A DNA stretch of 64,000 nucleotides from Pectinophora gossypiella (GCF_024362695.1 NC_065423.1:5759001-5823000), one strand, 5' to 3'. Shown: positions 54,601 through 61,916, counted from the stretch's first letter. Notes: generated by a model not told the origin, from the letters alone. Made by a program: numbers and translations.

Positions 54601-57600
54601 AATGGATAAGTTCAAGAAGTTCCTAAGTCCACTTAAGACCACATAGTTAACATTCATTCATGAATCACCCAGCGATAATGATGATCAAATATATTTTTTC
54701 TACATCAATTCGATTCGAATTTTATCAGAAGAATGACTGGTGCACCGAGGTGTGAATCGTGTCTAATTATTGTTCCCTGAGAAACGTGAGTTGCGCTTTA
54801 ACGGTTACCTGGGTCTGGTGAAGGACTAATAAAACGAAATGCATCTTAAACAGAGAAAAATGTGAACAGTATCAAAGTTAGGTGCGCTTTACCTGAAGGA
54901 TGTGGCCATGGTATGGTCATGGTATATCCCCAACAACCAAATACTTAAGGGAATAAAAACAGCATTTGAAAGACAATTGGGTCGTGTACTAGGTTCAAGA
55001 TAAATTATGAAATGCTGATCACGAAATAAACACAGATTTAAAACTAACGAAAAACATTTTCTTTAATCAAGAAAAACGTAATAATAAGTCCGACATTTTA
55101 TCACGTTTTTCTATTACGTCACAGTGTGCTTTTTCATACAATTTCCTCAGTAATTTTGTGTGTTGACGTTTATTAAAAAGTAATTAATTAGACTAGTTGG
55201 AAACTAGCCCATTGTAGATATTTCAATTCGAATACAATAAGTTAGCAAAAACGCTCTATTATCAATATTTTATGATACGTACGACTTATCACGACTAATC
55301 TATAAGTATGTAAATGTCAGACATGAGCGCCGAGCGGCTTAACAATACAGCTCATCTTGGTCAAGGTAATTAGTTTGAAGGCTGCACCTGTATTTGAGGA
55401 TTTGCACAAGTGCATACGTAATTTGCCTAGAGTTAAAATTTCACTTAAAAAAATAGACTCGGTGTTGTAATTTTACCCCCTCCCTGCCCCCTCCAGTTGA
55501 TCGATGGGAGGCCTGTGCCCAGCAGGACTGATAGGCTGTTTATGTATGTTGTAATTTTATACAGGATTTTTCTTAATCAGCATCTTTGGCTTTTTAGTGA
55601 TCAAGTGAGACTTTATATATCTATATCCCAAAAGAAAAATACTATTGTAGTAACAATTTAGGCAAAACAAAAACCATACAAATGGACGTACTATTAAAAT
55701 CCTAATTCATGTTGATTACAGTGACAACCAGTACCGTAGAACGCGGCTGCGCGGCACAGACTATGGATGGTTATCAGGAGAAGATCAACGGCCATTGGAC
55801 ACACGTCACCAAGATACACGAGGTTTACGAAGAGGAATGCAAAGAGGACTCCAAGGAGTTCGGCAAGTCAACGCAAGCTACTCACTGCTTCTGTCGAGGG
55901 GACCTTTGTAATAAAAGTGAAATCATGCGGAGTGGCCTGGCTTTAGTGGCCGCTTTAGTCCTGCTATTGGTGACGTCGTAGTAGGTTTATGACTAGGATT
56001 GTTAGGAGAAATTACTTCAAACTAAAGGCGATAGTAAGCCGTTCATTTGAATAAAGAATAGAACTAAGTATGTAAAATTTATTCGTAGACGGAAATGACA
56101 AAAGGAAAATGCTTTGGAACTAAAACTTACTGACTATACAATAGACTACACTCATTTAACACAAAACTTTATTGATCTGTTTCTAAAGAATCTTTCTCAA
56201 TATACAATTATTTTCATTTGTCGGTATGAAAATGCATGATAGAATTTTGCTGCAATACTTTCATTCCATTTTGTTTTAATTTGGATGAGTCATCAAAAGT
56301 AAAAGCAAAAATGAACCGCATAATAATGCCTTTAGGCAAGGAAGTTTCATCAATTTCACTGCCGTTTTTATTAAAAACAGAAAGATACGTCAATGCGAAT
56401 CGTATTTATTAGTCAATAGTTAGGGAGAACAACGGTTTGATTTGTAATTAATGTATTATATTTTTAGGGAACCACGATGGACTTCAGTCATTGAAGCTCT
56501 TAGAAATATCGTATATTTTGAGTAATTGAAATCACTTGAAACTAATTCAAATTAATTAATTTGCTTGATTGAAATTAATTCGTAATAAAGACGCGTGATT
56601 ATTGATTCCATTAATTAAAGGTGCGTTCGTCGACCTAACTAAATACATACTTCAATTTACAAATGCTATTTACATACAATAGACCGCAAAATGTAAAACA
56701 TTTTTTTAAAGTTTTATCAAAAATATTTTATTACGAGACGCATTATTCTTTGACAATACGCAGAAAAAATATATTTGAATTGAATTTATAGTATAAAAAT
56801 AGATGTGGAAATATGTGACACATTTTCAGCAAGATAGTGATAATTGAATACTCGTTCCGTAGCGATAACATTCGCTTTGTTACGCCTACTACGTTACATT
56901 GTTAAATAAAAATAAAATGTACTTATTAGATGCTTAATTTTAGCTTGAATTCTTCATATATTTGTGTTTAAATTTTTCAAGTCATATTTTATAGTAATTA
57001 ATTATATTTTATAAATAGGCTTTTAAGGCGATAAGTTTGCTAAAATGTGATATACTTATAGTCTATTGCCATGTAGTAAGTTATGCGTAGATTTTAATAT
57101 ATAAGTAGTAAATGCTTAGAATTCCAAAGAGGATAGTAAGGGAGCTTTTACTTGGTGCTTTCAATATTCCATTATGTTAGGCTTCGAGTCACAAATGGAA
57201 TATACCTTCAGGGGGAACTATAAGTTTCCTTTTTTTAAGTAATGCTTAGTACTTAAGTAGGTGTACTATAATGTTAGTAAACCATTAGCTAGTCTAATTT
57301 TATTACCAAACTATCTTCCAAAACTTAAATTTTGTATGTTATAATATATTATATTACCTGTATTAAGTCAATCATTCCCGCTTATTGAATTAAAAAGTGT
57401 CTTCATAAATAACAGTTTTTCATTTAGTATTGCCTAATATTCGGTGTTTACACTCGTAAATGTTTGGGTTTTAAGAAGTGACTTTGACGGTGAAGAGTAA
57501 ACATAACAGATCGTAGGGAATTTAGAAATAATTTTAGCCACAATGGAGTAAGAATCTCGCAATCGCATTTTGTTGGTGTATGTAGGTCGGGATTTAGACA

Positions 57601-60600
57601 GCGTGGTGGACTGTATTCGTAAAACACTTGTGACGAAGTTTTAACGATTTAGAGCCTTTTTGTTTTAATTAAACCAGGAATTGGCCCCGATTCCTGCAGA
57701 CACTTCCTAATTTTATTTTAAGTTATACCCGTCATTTTCTTATCTGCCGAAAAGGAAAGGGACGGACGCTCTTAATTTTAGGAAGAGTGAGTAAATTAAT
57801 GAATAACTCGGGCGAATTAAAAAGGTATCTCGCTGGTATGCAAACGTTTGTTATTAGCCAATGCAAAATTTTTAGACAATTGTTTTAGATTTCTGCTTAA
57901 AATTGACGTGTGTTCCATAAATTTTATGCTTATCGATTACCCGTCCCTTTCCTTTCCGGCGGATAAGAAAATGACAGGTGTAACTTAAAATAAAATTAGA
58001 TGGTGTTTACAGGAATTAGCACCATCTTTAGAAATATTATGCCGGTCTTTCTATACTATTGACCTTGAACAAGATATTTTATATACTTTGCAATGCAATA
58101 CGTCAGTGCGCTACAAAATGGAAACCAGCACTTCATTTATAAGCATTTCAGTAGCAATAAAGTAAATGATAATTTGCATCTGTAGGCTCTGCACGGTAAC
58201 CGGGCGCGAATTATATCGAGGCCTTCAACCAATAACCGTTTGACGGTCATCTACGTAGATAGCATCCTTATCTATTATTGGTCGAAGCGCTCAATATAAT
58301 TCGCGCAGCGCGCGGTGCGATTGTCATGCAAACCCGACTGGAACCCTTATGACATAAACGGATCTTAATTTGTCTTTCAGTGGAATATTGTTAAGTCATC
58401 AAACATGTGGCTCTACTCACCCCGATAAGGATATATCAAGACATAGAATAACGTCAATGACGTCACGTCAACTCTCCGCTCCCCACTAGCGGCTGAGTTA
58501 GGTTTAAATATTCGAAAGAATTGAAAAGAATTAATCGATCCTAACGGGTCGATAGCGGTAAGCGCTGAATGAGCCGAAATCGTCGACCACGCCAGCGGGG
58601 TCGGCATCGGGGTCCTGAAGCGTTTGTTGTGGCGAGCTGATTGGCCGTCTGTATCGCTAGAGTTATCGGGTCGATCGTCTTTTTTGTTACTGCTCCGTGG
58701 TGGGTAAACTAAATTATGAGGATATAATAGAAAGCGCAGGAGTGTTAGAGCTAGTACTCACGTTGGCGTGGTTCTCGACGAGACAGAGGAAGACAACGTC
58801 CTCGCGCAGCAGCCGCACGGCGCCGTGCAGCGGCTGCGCCGTTTTGCTCTTCAGCATACGGTACAGAAGAGCCGACGACATGTGCGCGAAGTCCTCGCCT
58901 GACAAATAAACATACGTCATACAAATAACAAATATGGGCACTTCAAGCCTTTGGTCCCACTTACAACTTAATGATGTAAGTAAACATTCGTTATATGAGC
59001 CATGTCAGGGGCCTTTGCAGCTTAATAATATTGGTGTAGTACCTAGGCGGATCCAGAGGGCGGGGTCTAGGGGATCCATTGTTTCATTCTTTTTTCAAAA
59101 ATACAACTGTAAACTGAAGTTATTTTTGTGTAAATACCTAATAGTACTCACCAGTGAGATCATCCCAGTGAGCCGATATCAACCCTGAGCAGTGTTCCTT
59201 CAATGCTGACGCGCCAATCTCGTCTGCTGCTGAATAGAACTTCACACAGGACCTGGAGCAAATCATTAAATGTATTAGTTTTTAGCAATACCTCGACATT
59301 TCTCTATCAACTTATAACAAGCAGTAAAGGGAAGTCAATGAGAGAAAGCTTGTGCAATCTAATGCAGACATATAAATGTACCATGTTATAAATAGTAGTA
59401 TAAATGGATAAACACATACCTACCATACACGCACCTAAGATCTAATATTATGAAAATATTTTTATTTAAATTGACCAATCATTCTCTATCATTGAATTCA
59501 CATTTCAGAAATCTTTAAACATTCAGGAATCAAACCTGACGACCTGACAACAGATAGATTTACAGCAAGCTGTAAATCAGTCTTTTTAAAGAGATGTCAG
59601 TACATTGTTAATTATCTTACATTTATCATCTTAAATTTGTAATATCTTAAATAGTAGAAACACAGAAATGACTAATATTTGTCAGTTTGTTTATATTACA
59701 AATATCTAATTAGTATTCTTAGATTTAGTAAAGATAATAAATTACATTAGAAATAATTATGGTTAATAGGAGTTTGACAAGTTTCTTGGTGTAGATAACA
59801 ATGTTAGTAATCAGTATGAGTGTATAGTACCTATTACTGCTTATGTAACATTCCTATAATGAAAATATGTATTTTGTATTTCATTGGTAAACCAAATTAA
59901 AAAATGTAAAACTAAGTAGGTAAATCTATCCACACAACAAAGACAAATGTCTCCACACAATAATGACAGGAACAATGTTAACAAATTAAATAGAAACAAA
60001 TTTGCACTACCACAATTCAGACTAGATAAGGTAAAAAAAACAAGCATTAATAAGTAATAAAGCAGGAAAGAAAGTATAAAAGCTATATATAAAAGTGGAA
60101 TGTGTAAAACAGCATACTATAAAATAGATTATTATTTAAAAGATAAATTAGGATGATGTAGTAAAGTTTCCACTAAACATAAGGATAAATTAAGATTGAT
60201 GTGTGGTTTTGATTTTGAATTATAAAGACATTATACTGTGTTGTTGAGGAGTTTGTTTTGCCACTTCTTCAGTCATAACATGTTTCGAAGTAGTAGTAGA
60301 TTATTAGGTATTGTAGTAAATAATCATTTATTGATTATTATTTTAAATATACTACCCTAGTAGAAAAGCTAGTTAATTCTTAAACTATAATTAATAATTA
60401 TTATGTATTGTAGGCCAATTTTCCACATCATTAGCATACATTATAAGTAAGTGCATAATAAACTACTTAGACCATGTTTACATAATGGTTGCTTTCACAG
60501 TGGTAAGTCAGTAATTCACCTAACATAATGCTACACCTGTGCAAATTAAATTAGTGGCCAAAGACTAAGCCAAAAGAATATATAAAATATATGTGACATG

Positions 60601-61684
60601 AAAGCAGGAGATGATCCTTACCTAACACCAACAGATGCAATAAGTGCCTGTTCACACTTGTTGACCAGCCCATGCAGTTTGAAGCTGGCTGCAGACTTCA
60701 TGAGCTGCAACGCGAATGCATCCCCTCGTGTCAAGTCCACCACATCTGTGTACAGCCATTTGAGGAGAGCTGCACCAACTTCATCAGGAAGTGTGGACCA
60801 GTCTGAAATATTATTGTTCTCTACTTAGTACATAACATAAACCCACCTACAGGATAGGATAGGATAGGTAGGATAACATAAATGGCCTACATATGTCCCA
60901 CTGTAGTGCACAAGCCTCCCCCCTATTTACTAAACCTAAACCTATCAACTGGAGGGGGTATGTAGCATACTCCACCATGCACATCAAATGTGGGTAGATG
61001 GTAGTGTTTGGGATAGTTGCCTGGGGCCAATGTCTTAACATGCCTTCCAAAGCATGGACTCTTACTTTTTCAGGCAGGTGATTTAGTGTATTAATCTAGC
61101 TAAACAAAGGACAGTGTCCAAAGTGATTTTGATATTGTCTCCATCCGGAATCTAACTCGGACCTCCAGAGATTGTGAGCCCAATGCTCTAACTATTAATC
61201 CACTGAGGCTGTTTCATGTTTATTTACTATTACTATAAAGAGAAGAATAAATAAAATGCATTGAACTAATTGTCTTATAAACACTGCTACCATCTTTATT
61301 TTTTGCTGCATTGCCTGTACATTAACTCACAGTTAGTACACAGAACAACATTCAAGGCTTACCTAATTCATCAAGGTTCTTCAAAGCTTCTTCATTCCAG
61401 TCATCAGAGCGGGCATTCAGCACAAACTTGTGGCCGGGCATGGACTTGCTCTGTAGCTTCACCTTGATGTCAGAATAGGTCTCCCGCCCGTACAAGGTGG
61501 CCACAGTCATCAGCAGCCTGGCCACAAAGCTAGTCTCGCTCAGGTCGCCGGCAGATGCCGCCGCCAATGTATACTTCCTTTCCACTTCCGCGCAGTGGCT
61601 TTGCAATTTTCCATATTCCTCCTTCAACAGCGCCAAGTGCTGCTGTAGTTTCGTCACTTCGCTCGACGCTGTAGAAACCGACAT
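6656..61684 (-). CDS. ANKFY1: Rabankyrin-5 (BTB, ankyrin repeats, FYVE), 20 coding exons
   Basis: Rab5 effector on early endosomes, acting in endosome fusion and macropinocytosis. Exons: 61363-61684, 60622-60802, 59152-59252, 58762-58898, 16393-16619, 15724-15867, 15068-15437, 14044-14228, 13520-13707, 12815-12968, 11778-11940, 11398-11474, 10323-10491, 9775-10011, 9172-9389, 8640-8839, 8179-8291, 7779-7901, 7080-7204, 6656-6785. They sum to 3,564 nt with every phase consistent, giving 1,187 residues, close to vertebrate ANKFY1. Residues about 9-38 are a coiled coil and 65-165 the BTB domain (YSDIKV, GHKFVLNARSD). From about 247 to 1100 run ankyrin repeats (ETPLQLAI, TPLHLAA, NALHVAAREGH). 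The C-terminal FYVE finger has CQECGTKF, the signature RKHHCRHCG split across the last two exons, and RVCEIC. Start: the ATG at 61684, just before the coiled coil. Exon GC is high against AT-rich introns. Intron 4 is 42 kb and hosts four genes. Confidence 0.95.
9575..9662 (+). mobile_element. 3' fragment of a tRNA-derived SINE
   Basis: The block with GGGAAGGCCCGTGCCCCAG, then GTGGGGACGTTAATGGG and a (GAT)n tail, matches in inverse orientation the tail of the full SINE at 32,338-32,633. It lies in the ANKFY1 intron between exons 14 and 15. Confidence 0.6.
12240..12475 (+). mobile_element. Probable non-LTR retrotransposon 3' tail
   Basis: Very AT-rich stretch ending in ATTGTTAACGATTACAT, then AATAAA and an A-rich run, within the ANKFY1 intron between exons 10 and 11. 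This resembles the 3' end and tail of a retroposed element. No coding part or target-site duplication was identified. Confidence 0.35.
16628..16800 (+). mobile_element. Non-LTR retrotransposon ORF2 C-terminal fragment
   Basis: The plus strand reads VRDWNSLPSSVFP and then VIKARVNRHL, a pattern typical of the extreme C-terminus of insect LINE endonuclease/reverse-transcriptase polyproteins. The frame closes at TAG near 16,747. It starts within about 10 bp of the ANKFY1 exon 5 acceptor (16621/16620), so that exon's pyrimidine tract is probably element-derived. Confidence 0.5.
19141..19472 (-). mobile_element. tRNA-derived SINE with 12-bp target-site duplication
   Basis: On the minus strand the head reads like a tRNA promoter: box A TGGTCCAGTGG, then box B GGTTCGGTTCC. 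AATGTTTACAGT flanks it at 19,129-19,140 and 19,473-19,484, a perfect 12-bp duplication. The tail part, with CCCTGGTGTC, recurs at 27,445-27,530. Confidence 0.8.
19962..20194 (+). repeat. CRE-bearing dispersed repeat, copy b
   Basis: Starts AAAGATAAATTATGA, has TGACGTCA at 20,114-20,121 followed by CAGG, and ends at AACTAGTTGAAAACTA. Confidence 0.6.
25640..25832 (+). mobile_element. 5'-truncated SINE (same family as 48,013)
   Basis: Shares with the full-length copy at 48,013-48,360 the blocks AACCTGTATTGGG, TCAGACAGGCAG, CGGACCTGT and GGGATAA followed by GGGAGATGATGA, but lacks the tRNA-like head. Confidence 0.6.
25924..26005 (+). repeat. 82-bp hairpin repeat, copy 1
   Basis: Arms CCAGACACAAT (25,952-25,962) and ATTGTGTCTGG (25,972-25,982) are perfect reverse complements with a 9-nt loop. 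They are preceded by CGAACGCCGGAACGCGG and followed by ATCTCGGC and GAGAGGTTAA. Two related copies are at 29,124 and 29,750. Confidence 0.65.
26078..26189. repeat. Short inverted repeat element
   Basis: TGTTGGTCACCCAG at 26,078-26,091 is repeated exactly inverted at 26,176-26,189, 84 bp apart. This may be a small MITE or only a foldback. The preceding 26,030-26,065 is a GGTACCTACC-rich simple repeat. Confidence 0.45.
27311..27403 (+). repeat. 93-bp duplicated block, copy 1
   Basis: Matches 28,586-28,678 at 92 of 93 positions by eye. The ~230 bp before each copy is also related but much more diverged. Confidence 0.7.
28586..28678 (+). repeat. 93-bp duplicated block, copy 2
   Basis: Direct repeat of 27,311-27,403, 1,275 bp downstream. 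The only mismatch seen is a T/C change near the end. Confidence 0.7.
29124..29206 (+). repeat. 82-bp hairpin repeat, copy 2 (diverged)
   Basis: Same layout as 25,924-26,005, with a decayed central stem but an extra perfect stem, TCTTATCT...AGATAAGA, near the right end. Confidence 0.55.
29750..29831 (+). repeat. 82-bp hairpin repeat, copy 3
   Basis: Near-identical to copy 1: CGAACGCCGGAACGCAG, a CCAGACACAA...GTGTGTCTGG stem, then ATCTCGGCAGATGAGAGG. Confidence 0.65.
31840..31945 (+). mobile_element. Possible retroelement fragment
   Basis: A GAAGCGATTGATGAATG-type block followed by CTCTGCTTACCACGGTGGG resembles the end of a lepidopteran non-LTR element. No intact frame or target-site duplication was found. 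Confidence 0.3.
32338..32633 (-). mobile_element. Full-length tRNA-derived SINE with 12-bp target-site duplication
   Basis: On the minus strand it begins GGAGCTCGGTGGCGCAGCGG, a tRNA-type box A head, and ends in an (ATG)n tail. AAATTTATAAAT flanks it at 32,326-32,337 and 32,634-32,645. The perfect duplication indicates recent insertion. A tail of the same family is at 9,575-9,662. Confidence 0.8.
33424..39136 (+). CDS. Ly6/uPAR-domain secreted or GPI-anchored protein (gene 1)
   Basis: Three-finger (Ly6/uPAR) extracellular protein of the insect family that includes quiver/sleepless-like modulators. The precise member is not identified. Exons 33424-33496, 38037-38210, 38463-38619 and 39013-39136 sum to 528 nt, 175 residues, all phases consistent. 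Exon 1 encodes a signal peptide (AVTAVLSMIVTG). The mature part opens with LQCYQCHIN and has CPYSTFCVKQE, a GQW...EGC stretch and the closing YCYCRSDLCN, the family's C-terminal signature. The last exon ends in a hydrophobic MGVIVVFNLM, a weak candidate GPI signal. An upstream in-frame ATG at 33424 was taken as start; 33442 is equally possible. An acceptor near 33344 suggests a spliced 5' UTR. The donor at 38619 (CG|GTACTT) is poor but required by phase. Intron 1 contains CAP gene 1 on the opposite strand. Confidence 0.85.
33733..33873. mobile_element. MITE with imperfect terminal inverted repeats
   Basis: The left end, CTAAAAAGCCACATC...TCTAAAAAGCAATATTGC, pairs with the right end (GCATTATTGC...GATGTGGCCTTTTTA). 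Related sequence is at 52,422-52,545, and a fragment is near 48,490-48,530. It lies in intron 1 of Ly6 gene 1. Confidence 0.6.
35096..36966 (-). CDS. Membrane-anchored CAP-superfamily protein (copy 1)
   Basis: CAP/SCP-type extracellular protein, the fold of insect antigen-5-like and CRISP proteins; function unknown. Exons 35987-36966 and 35096-35861 are joined in phase (TG|C) across a 125-bp intron: 1,746 nt, 581 residues. Residues 1-20 are a signal peptide. About 20-180 is a polar, Asn-rich pro-region. From about 199 comes the CAP core: CYGDHTLC, LNSMRNHVAKGSE, LPPAANM, then QLIWAKTFKIGCAY (near 372) and VVCNFAPGAQF, the CAP2-like motif. The usual metal-binding His of the GH.TQ..W motif is Asn here (YNLVQLIW), so a catalytic role is doubtful. 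It ends with a membrane segment (VVAILAAVALFSLILYDLF, about 553-572). Far longer than a typical CAP protein (~200-250). Antisense within Ly6 gene 1 intron 1. Start: the ATG at 36966, matching the paralogue. Confidence 0.8.
37071..37229 (-). mobile_element. TA-flanked MITE, copy 1
   Basis: Ends GTACGGTCACGAG and (inverted) GTACAGTCATGAG form terminal inverted repeats with TA at the border, as in Tc1/mariner-type elements. The interior (ATGTATACACTTTG, ACATTAACTTTTTTG) matches 47,517-47,664 in opposite orientation. The right end carries an extra 15-bp tandem duplication (CATGATATTACT unit). It lies about 100 bp upstream of the CAP copy 1 start codon. Confidence 0.65.
39324..39329 (+). terminator. 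Poly(A) signal of Ly6 gene 1
   Basis: First AATAAA after the stop, 188 bp downstream of TAG. Confidence 0.6.
39952..40036 (+). mobile_element. SINE tail fragment
   Basis: Shares CGGGACCTGTCAAATCG, GCGGGATAACG and GGGAGATGAT with the SINE at 48,013-48,360. Confidence 0.5.
40717..40842 (+). repeat. Dispersed repeat, copy 1
   Basis: Shares GGTCGG.ATCGGGGTCCTGAAG, GTTTGTTGT and TGGCCGTCT with 58,547-58,672. Probable transposable-element fragment, class not determined. Confidence 0.45.
41447..44217 (-). CDS. Membrane-anchored CAP-superfamily protein (copy 2)
   Basis: Paralogue of the gene at 35,096-36,966, in the same orientation, about 6.3 kb away. Exons 43229-44217 and 41447-42236 join in the same phase (TG|C) at the homologous site: 1,779 nt, 592 residues. 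The signal peptide (MASLMLNILILLSFVQSS), CAP blocks and C-terminal membrane segment are almost the same as in copy 1, including the Asn in place of the motif His. The intron is 992 bp against 125 bp. Strongly changed parts are the pro-region and the segment after EQSTTV in exon 2, which has about 8 extra residues and a different sequence. Both frames are intact, so both copies are probably functional. It lies between the two Ly6 genes, inside ANKFY1 intron 4. Confidence 0.8.
44218..46660. other. Upstream region of CAP copy 2 and Ly6 gene 2
   Basis: AT-rich, with no gene recognised. It holds a dispersed repeat copy (45,280-45,425), the perfect hairpin 45,766-45,817 and, from about 46,270 to 46,660, a GC-richer segment directly before the Ly6 gene 2 start that is probably its promoter and 5' UTR. 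Confidence 0.5.
45766..45817. repeat. 52-bp perfect inverted repeat (23-bp stem, 6-nt loop)
   Basis: The left arm at 45,766-45,788 (starts ATTTTTATGCG, ends CTGCCACT) is the exact reverse complement of 45,795-45,817. The loop is GACCCG. No mismatch was seen. Confidence 0.9.
46661..55981 (+). CDS. Ly6/uPAR-domain GPI-anchored protein (gene 2)
   Basis: Second Ly6/uPAR-type protein, distantly related to gene 1. Exons 46661-46706, 51935-52093 and 55722-55981 sum to 465 nt, 154 residues, phases consistent (A|TG, then G|TG). Exon 1 gives only a signal peptide (MDLYLFLLAFTLFWE). Exon 2 opens the domain with TCIQCFACEA and has DCPKSTGCVKKE. Exon 3 has ERGCAAQ, NGHWT, YEEECKED and the terminal HCFCRGDLCNKS signature, followed by SGLALVAALVLLLVTS, a clear GPI-attachment signal that ends the protein. 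Expected on the outer face of the plasma membrane. It shares exon order with gene 1 except that exons 3 and 4 of gene 1 correspond to one exon here. The introns are long (5.2 and 3.6 kb) and full of mobile-element remnants. The exact orthologue is not identified. Confidence 0.85.
47517..47664 (+). mobile_element. TA-flanked MITE, copy 2
   Basis: Starts TA-CAGTCATGAGCAATATAATG and ends in the inverted form (GCTCGTGACCGTAC). Inverted relative to 37,071-37,229. In intron 1 of Ly6 gene 2. Confidence 0.65.
48013..48360 (+). mobile_element. Full-length tRNA-derived SINE
   Basis: The head has box A GTGGTAGCCCAGTTGG and box B GGTTCGAATCC. The body has GAAGGAAAACATCGTGAGG and GGACCTGTTAAAT, and it ends in a (GAT)n tail. 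Pol III promoter motifs are intact. Truncated relatives are at 25,640 and 39,952. Confidence 0.8.
48544..48740 (-). repeat. CRE-bearing dispersed repeat, copy c
   Basis: Minus-oriented copy. It starts with the hairpin ACTAGTTTCCAACTAGT, has a damaged CRE (TGACGGCA), and ends ATCAGAATTTCATAATTTAT. Confidence 0.6.
49160..49402 (+). repeat. CRE-bearing dispersed repeat, copy d
   Basis: Plus-oriented copy about 420 bp from copy c, so the two form a large inverted pair. TGACGTCA is intact at 49,309-49,316 and it ends with GACTAGGTTGTCAAGTAG. Confidence 0.55.
50601..50735. repeat. 27-bp minisatellite with 54-bp higher-order unit
   Basis: Four complete 27-bp units (starting at 50,614, 50,641, 50,668 and 50,695) plus partial units at both ends. 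Unit: AAACGCACTCTTTGCAAGTG, then TGTTCCT or TGTTTCT. The C and T forms alternate strictly. Because 27 is a multiple of three, frames stay open on both strands through the array, but no gene context supports translation. Confidence 0.9.
50948..51192. mobile_element. MITE with ~60-bp terminal inverted repeats
   Basis: The left arm begins GCTATAGTTTGACAAG and continues AAAGTGATATG...CTTTTGTCTTGTGTTGTCAT. The right arm, read inverted, begins GCTATGGTTTGACAAG and follows the same sequence with only a few mismatches. About 245 bp, noncoding. Confidence 0.8.
52422..52545. mobile_element. MITE related to 33,733-33,873
   Basis: The same CAGGGGGCTAAAAAGGCCA start and AAAGCAATATTGCGC interior, with a GATGTGGTGTTT right end. 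In intron 2 of Ly6 gene 2. Confidence 0.5.
52870..53752 (+). mobile_element. Tc1/mariner element, internally deleted
   Basis: Terminal inverted repeats of about 27 bp (CACTTCTCATCAAAAAAATC... at the left, the mirror image ending GATGAGAAGTG at the right), with TA duplications at 52,868-52,869 and 53,753-53,754. At 883 bp it is shorter than an autonomous Tc1-like element. It encodes one open frame for the transposase N-terminus. Confidence 0.85.
53207..53557 (+). CDS. Tc1/mariner transposase N-terminal DNA-binding part only
   Basis: 116 residues. It contains two helix-turn-helix motifs typical of the Tc1 paired-like domain: SQRVVAARLHLSLSSVHRVY (about residues 20-39), and, after a GSGRNR linker of the AT-hook kind, a second from about 70 to 108 (DSTIRRRLKDRGL). 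A stop codon follows PHKHTE, exactly where the DDE catalytic domain would begin, and no DDE-like frame is seen before the right terminal repeat. It cannot transpose by itself. It could still bind the element's ends if expressed, or simply be a relic. Confidence 0.75.
   Translation: MDTSPTEAAQVVALLDSGLSQRVVAARLHLSLSSVHRVYKRYRETGLFTRRSGSGRNRVTSERDDRFIVTTSLRNRRLNAFQLQQRLRVVRRVAVSDSTIRRRLKDRGLVPHKHTE
54990..55218 (+). repeat. CRE-bearing dispersed repeat, copy e
   Basis: Starts AAGATAAATTATGAAATGC, has TTACGTCACAG (half-decayed CRE), and ends GACTAGTTGGAAACTAG, which can fold as a short hairpin. Confidence 0.6.
56050..56055 (+). terminator. Poly(A) signal of Ly6 gene 2
   Basis: AATAAA 69 bp after the TAG stop. 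Confidence 0.6.
57690..58016. mobile_element. MITE with ~85-bp terminal inverted repeats
   Basis: The left arm runs ATTCCTG...CTAATTTTATTTTAAGTTA...GTCATTTTCTTATCTGCCG...GGAAAGGGACGG. The right arm is its inverted copy, ending CAGGAAT, with scattered mismatches. The interior is noncoding. Confidence 0.75.
58204..58306. mobile_element. ~100-bp hairpin element
   Basis: Arms GCGCGAATTATAT...CAACCAATAA and TTATTGGT...ATATAATTCGCGC are inverted copies of about 31 bp around a 40-nt centre that includes CTACGTAG. Typical of a small foldback MITE, about 450 bp from ANKFY1 exon 4. Confidence 0.6.
58547..58672 (+). repeat. Dispersed repeat, copy 2
   Basis: Related to 40,717-40,842 (GGTCGGCATCGGGGTCCTGA and following). 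Confidence 0.45.
60885..61215 (-). mobile_element. SINE/retroelement remnant in ANKFY1 intron 1
   Basis: CATGCCTTCCAAAGCATGGA, CGGACCTCCAGAGATTG and GAGCCCAATGC match, in decayed form, the SINE at 19,141-19,472 in the same orientation. Confidence 0.5.
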
Positions 61685-61916
61685 AATCACACTCTTGAGT
61701 ACACAAGTTTCACTACACCGCCCACCAACAACAAAACAAGTTTTTCACAAACAAGACAATTCCTTTCAGCGCAACTACTCACCCATGACGAGGATTTACT
61801 ATGGAAAATCCGTTGTTAGAACCTTCTAAACTTTATATCAAATAAAATAAAAAAAGATTTATCGGTAAATAATTGGAAAATGACAATGACAATTTACGCG
61901 ATCTCAACAACAATGA

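Larger units (their letters stand above)
52094..55721. other. Ly6 gene 2 intron 2: mobile-element rich
   Basis: Apart from the elements listed (52,422, 52,870, 54,990), positions 52,120-52,210 look like a retroelement fragment (CCAATATACGTCCCACTGCTGAGC), and 55,470-55,551 is a non-LTR 3' tail (GGGAGGCCTGTGCCCAGCAG, GGCTGTTTATGTATGT). No further gene is seen. Confidence 0.5.
55982..58761. other. Right end of ANKFY1 intron 4
   Basis: 3' UTR of Ly6 gene 2, then AT-rich DNA with two inverted-repeat elements (57,690-58,016 and 58,204-58,306) and a dispersed repeat (58,547-58,672) just before ANKFY1 exon 4. No coding signal. Confidence 0.55.
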
